Source: Discostella pseudostelligera
Lineage: Eukaryota; Bacillariophyta; Thalassiosirophyceae; Thalassiosirales; Thalassiosiraceae
Reading direction: 5' to 3'
DNA: 57,598 nt
NCBI GenBank assembly: GCA_036940085.1
Contig: JALLBK010000139.1
Coordinates: 1 to 57,598, forward strand
Below the pieces are notes generated by a model, which was given only the letters and a program-made list of their open reading frames with translations, was not told the DNA's origin and made no database searches. Made by a program: the position numbers and the translations under genes. Each line of letters starts with the position of its first letter. The first letter of the stretch is position 1. Below, in pieces: positions 53,600-57,598 of the stretch.

Positions 53600-53933
53600 A
53601 CGATCTCATACGATGACGATGACGATGGATTTTGTGAGTGGGATGACGAATCGATCCAAAATCTAAAGATTCGACCCAAAATCGCACACGAATCGATCCG
53701 AAATCGTAAGATCTTTACCAAAATGTCTTACTACTCCTAGAGGAGTAATCACAAATCACAAATCACAAATCATCGATCCGATATCGTAAGATCCATACAA
53801 AAATCTTATGAACCGTGCCAAAATCGCTTCTCGTGCCACCGACCATACTATTACTATCATACGATACCGACCAACCATGATCGTTCCGATGAGTAGTATC
53901 TAGAGTAGTGCATCAATATCATAGCGCCTTGCG
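53600..53933. other. Divergent upstream region with short degenerate repeats
   Basis: A family of short units occurs here: ATCGATCC(A/G)AAATC, TCGTAAGATC and CCAAAATC/G (e.g. 53651, 53692, 53775), plus an AATCACA triplet repeat (53748-53771). It lies between the Get3 and CLYBL genes. It may be a promoter repeat; nothing coding was seen. Confidence 0.5.
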
Positions 53934-55268
53934 ATGAAGTATCTCATGCCATCTCAACTATTCGCTCCGCTCAACAAAAGCAATCGCTGTTACCAAAGCC
54001 ATCACAGATTCATCCGCCACTTCTTCCACAGAGGCAACAGTGACAGCAGCTTCGTCCGACGGCAACCTCAATCTCTTCGCACTGTCGTCTGCACCACCGC
54101 CGCGAACATCAACATCAGGGCACTGCACAATTGTCGTGCATCATTTACTTCAGCAACTGCAAAGAAGTATGTCAACAATGATACTATTTCCTCCATCCCA
54201 CTTCGATCGGTACTATATGTTCCAGCATCAAATTCTCGTGCTTTGGACAAGGTTACCAAATTATTATCATTCTCATCATCATCTGATGTAACAGAACGTG
54301 CAACGAGGCCTGATGCCATCATGTACGATTTCGAGGATGGAGTGCATCCCACGAAAAAGAAGGAGGCTCGAATCCAATTGTATGAATATTTGCAACAACA
54401 ATCATCAACAGCATCAGCAACAACATCATCACGCAATTATTTTGGTCTGCTTCGAATCAATCGATTTGACACTCCATGGTTCCATGATGATGCATCATTG
54501 GCACTATCCATGGTATTAGATACAACTATCAATATCCATGGTGTGGTATTGCCAAAGATTGAGGGTTGGGAGGATGTTGATTTCGTGGCACGGCATTTTC
54601 GTAGTTTGATGTCAACAACAACGTCATCGAGTTCAGTAGTTGGTGGTGATGATGATGGCGAATCAGAGTCAACAGGCAGCGTAGTCTCTCCAGTGCCATT
54701 GTGGCCCATGATTGAAACACCCCGTGCAATACTGTCGGCATCGGAAATTGCTTGCCAAACTAGTATTCAAGGCTTGATTCTTGGTACGAATGATTTGAGT
54801 AAAGAATTGCGTCTGCGCCCTACAACGACACCATCTTCCTCATCGACGATATCATCATCGACACCTCGAATGGGATTGCTAACCTCCCTCCAACATACCA
54901 TTCTTGCGGCACGTGCACACAACAAGGTAGTGATTGATGGAGTGTACAATAACATTGCCTCCGACGCCGACAACATAAAACACTTTCGTCAAGAATGTTT
55001 ACAGGGCAAGGAATGGGGAATGGATGGCAAGACATTAATCCATCCCAATCAAATACAGACAACCAATGAAATATTTGCACCATCTGTTGACGAGATGGAG
55101 TATGCTCGACGGGTAGTGAAATGTTGGGAGGATGCCATTGCGGAACAATCGGGTAGTGGACGAAACTTTACCGGTGTTGCCGTATTGGATGGGATGATGA
55201 TTGAAGAATTGCACGTCATTACGGCTCGACAATTATTGGAGCAGGCTGAAAAGATTCATTCAATGTAA
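53934..55268 (+). CDS. Citrate lyase beta-like protein (CLYBL/CitE family)
   Basis: 444 residues, no intron, an HpcH/HpaI aldolase-fold CoA-ester lyase. The start region is basic and Arg/Ser-rich (MKYLMPSQLF and HHRFIRHFFHR), a typical mitochondrial presequence. Family motifs follow: LRSVLYVPASNSRALDK, DAIMYDFEDGVHPTKKKEAR, LLRINRFDTPW, GVVLPKIE, PMIETPRAIL with the metal-binding Glu, LGTNDLSKEL with the metal Asp, and KTLIHPNQI. Human CLYBL cleaves citramalyl-CoA in itaconate/C5 metabolism; this protein may do the same. Ser/Thr-rich insertions (TTTSSSSVVGGDDD) are host-style. It ends 78 bases from the convergent IFT74 gene. Confidence 0.9.
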   Translation: MKYLMPSQLFAPLNKSNRCYQSHHRFIRHFFHRGNSDSSFVRRQPQSLRTVVCTTAANINIRALHNCRASFTSATAKKYVNNDTISSIPLRSVLYVPASNSRALDKVTKLLSFSSSSDVTERATRPDAIMYDFEDGVHPTKKKEARIQLYEYLQQQSSTASATTSSRNYFGLLRINRFDTPWFHDDASLALSMVLDTTINIHGVVLPKIEGWEDVDFVARHFRSLMSTTTSSSSVVGGDDDGESESTGSVVSPVPLWPMIETPRAILSASEIACQTSIQGLILGTNDLSKELRLRPTTTPSSSSTISSSTPRMGLLTSLQHTILAARAHNKVVIDGVYNNIASDADNIKHFRQECLQGKEWGMDGKTLIHPNQIQTTNEIFAPSVDEMEYARRVVKCWEDAIAEQSGSGRNFTGVAVLDGMMIEELHVITARQLLEQAEKIHSM

Positions 55269-55346
55269 TAGCGTTCGCTGTAACTAAAATTGTTTAATAA
55301 TTGTACTTCGTCTACATGAAAAGCATCGAGATCGATACTACGGTAT

Positions 55347-57551
55347 TCACGACCTCATCAATCTCGGATTCGAGAGTAGTACTCCTGCATTCGGTTGCTT
55401 CTTCATGATACGTTGATTTATCGTGTCAACTAGCCTCAAGCAATCGGCTTTGAGATCACCATAGCTGGCTTTTGACTCAGACAACTGGGCATGTTGGTAC
55501 TGGTTCAAGAGATCTTGTTCAAGGAGGTTTATCTTCGACGTCAATTCTTGTAGCTCTCTCCACTCGGAGCTGCCATCGACATTGTCTTTGTTTCGACTAG
55601 TCAAATTTCCCAATACATCCACAAGTTGGATTGCTCGTGTATACTTTTCAATCATTTCTTGCAAGCACTCTCTATTGGCGTTCGCGGAATCCTGCATTTC
55701 AGTATGGTTGGTGTACTTGTCAATACCCTGCTTCAGGACAACTGTCTGCTTGTCGAGTTCCTGCAATTCTGATTTGATTTGTTCGTCAAGTGTATTGATG
55801 TGCGCCAGCTGACAGAAAGATAACAAACGGGGGTGTTTAGATTTGGTCGTTCCATCTTGGAGCTGCATGACAAGATGTCCATGTAGTAGTCACAGTTTGA
55901 ACACGCATACCTCTTCCATTCGCTTCTTCTTCTGCTGCTGCAACAATGCCATCGTCTCCTGATTGGCATCCAGATGCTTCCCGGTGAATGTCATTTCATC
56001 CTTCATCAAATCCATCTCTTCGTTCGATGGCAATTCCACCTCCAGCATCCGCTCCTTCTCACGGATATCATTGCGAAGAATTTCGATGTTCGATTCCACT
56101 TGTGACCGTTCGTCCTCGAGTTTGGCCTTCAGCATTGGTAACTCTTCTTGCAGGTACTGTTTCAACTTTGCATCTTTCTGAAGTAGCTTGCTGTATGCTC
56201 TCACGGTTCCACCCTGGATTTTGTCAAAAAGTAGCTTCTTATGCATCTCTTGAAGAGACGCAACGTCCGCTTCCAACTGCACTGACTCCTCCTCAAGCTC
56301 CTTCGTGTTCGATTGAACACTGTCAATCTTTCCAAGTAGATAATCTCGCGCCTCGTTGTTCGTCATCAATGCCAGCTCGATATCCTCTTCGGCATCATTC
56401 AATTGCTTCTTCATGCTCTCGATCAGCTTTTTCTGATTCTTGCGCTGCGAAGAATCATGGTCACGATCATCGTCACCTTCATCCTCATTCGATTTCATCA
56501 TCATCGTGAGTTTATGTCGAAGTAGTACCGTTTCATCCTCCCGCTGTTCCGTCTCAACAGTGACCGCCTCGAGTTGCTTCACCAAAGTTCGATACTCATC
56601 CACCAGATCAATGTCTACTCCATTGACACCACCCATCTTACTGGCTTCTTCTTCCACAATGGCATGACGTCGTTCCAACTCCGCCTCCACGGCAGCAATA
56701 TCCTCCTCGACCTTTTTACGTTTGTAAAACACACCATCAATCTCCTTCTCCTTCTTTTTATTATTGGCAATAATGCGTACCGTCGAATTCTTAATATCAC
56801 CAGGAGAAGATCCCAATCGCAAATGTTCCCGTGCCAAATTGCCATCGGCCAACTGTCCCTCTAACTTTTGCACTATACTCAACAAATCATCATGCTTTTT
56901 CTGCAATGCCATCCGAGGCTTGGATTGAGGATTGGCCATTTCGGTCTCATATTGCATTCGTTGAATTTCATGAACAATGTCGGTGGTTTTCGATTGAAGG
57001 ATGGATTGATAGTATCCTGCACTTTCGACTATTCGTGATCCTCTTGGCAGTGTGGTAGTAGTAGTAGCAGCAGCAACGGAAGTAGCTAATGAAGAAGCAG
57101 AAGCAGCAACAGTGTTGCGAGGATTGTCGGCACGTGCCAATCCGGTCATGGGACGAAGTCTAGGAGCATTTGCATGTGAGGAGGAAGAAGAGGGTACTAG
57201 GATAGCTCCCGAGCGTGATGCCACACTTGCGCTTGCGGTGGCGACCCCAACGACACTGCGACCACCACCACCAACAACAACTCCTCCTTCATTTCGTGGT
57301 GGTGCGAACGCATTGTTTCGGTGATGCGAGTGTCCGCCGCTGTCTTTGCCCCCGGCGCTCCTACTTCCCAAGGACCAATCTCCCGACGAGGACGTGCCGG
57401 CACTTGCTGGAGCGAATCCCATAATGTTGCTTGTATTAAGTACTCTGGAAGTATCTAAGGAGCTTGTGCTGTTGATTGAGGCCAAAGCGACAATGATCTG
57501 TTCAATCGGCTGGAAGAAAAGCAGTGCAATGCAATCTGAAGTTTGAAACAA
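55347..57551 (-). CDS. IFT74: Intraflagellar transport protein IFT74
   Basis: Exon 1 57551 (or ATG 57422) to 55911, intron 55809-55910 (GTATGC to GTCAG), exon 2 55808-55347; joined in frame (GAG|CTG). With ATG 57422 (MGFAPASAGTSSSGD) the length is 657 residues, near the family's 600; the upstream ATG 57551 adds 43. The Ser/Gly/Arg-rich N-terminus matches the basic tubulin-binding head (LRPMTGLARADNPR), and is followed by a block like SYYxGLLRxK (AGYYQSILQSKTTDIVHEIQ). The rest is coiled coil to an EWRELQELTSKINLLEQDL end region that parallels the conserved C-terminus. In IFT-B it pairs with IFT81 and carries tubulin into flagella. Its presence implies a flagellated cell at some life stage. 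Confidence 0.85.
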
Positions 57552-57598
57552 TGCAGATTAAATTTAAAAATGAATGGATGATATTATGCTGTTACCTT

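Noticed and set aside
1..57598. tRNA, rRNA, CRISPR array or bacterial operon
   Set aside because: None seen. Tandem repeats here are microsatellites, minisatellites or assembly copies, and gene structure is eukaryotic.

Overview
This is nuclear DNA from a eukaryote. Genes are split by short GT-AG introns (about 55 to 131 bases), proteins carry long poly-Gln/Asn/Ser tracts, and the gene set is eukaryotic: gamma-tubulin complex component 2, USP-type deubiquitinase, cytosolic ribosomal protein L10, intraflagellar transport IFT74, ANK-RCC1 protein and Get3/ArsA. One gene has an upstream leader that looks like a plastid-type signal peptide ending in SWAFHH, and IFT74 implies a flagellated stage. 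My best guess is a stramenopile alga such as a centric diatom; this is inference. The assembly is a draft: there is a 15-N gap at 30019-30033 and single Ns at 19635, 47931 and 50923. The last two sit between exact 72-base tandem copies that look like contig overlaps joined without merging.

Layout. Bases 1-6560 hold a GC-rich tyrosine-recombinase retrotransposon on the minus strand (gag, RT/RNase H, tyrosine recombinase) between two nearly identical 256-base direct repeats. A diverged relative of that repeat lies at 19183-19460, and all three copies carry the palindrome TCCACGTGGA. Bases 6750-11070 contain a low-complexity gene with frame breaks and a repeat-rich Ala-Pro protein gene. Bases 11073-15989 are a 4.9-kb DNA element with 308-base terminal inverted repeats and one spliced gene for a 1264-residue transposase-like protein. 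Bases 16000-19130 hold a decayed Vps54-like pseudogene and no other convincing gene. Two related six-helix membrane protein genes (19637-20810 and 23119-24675) flank a dead Ty1/copia reverse transcriptase fragment.

From 25 kb onward the window is dense with host genes: GCP2 (-), a 283-residue secretory or plastid protein (+), a nine-exon USP48-like deubiquitinase (+), a CinA/PncC-like plus NMNAT-like fusion (+), an ankyrin-RCC1-zinc-finger protein (-), a pentameric ligand-gated ion channel homologue (+), RPL10 (-), a cold-shock-domain Gly-rich protein (+), a double-domain Get3/ArsA ATPase (-), a citrate lyase beta-like (CLYBL) enzyme (+) and IFT74 (-). Several of their upstream regions carry E2F-like sites (TTTGGCGGGAA), with five in about 106 bases upstream of the deubiquitinase.

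Most unusual items: the retroelement whose recombinase Tyr codon abuts the flanking repeat and whose gag and pol are separated by one in-frame UGA; the long-TIR element with a spliced transposase; the protist ligand-gated channel lacking the Cys-loop disulfide; and the predicted two-step NAD-salvage fusion.
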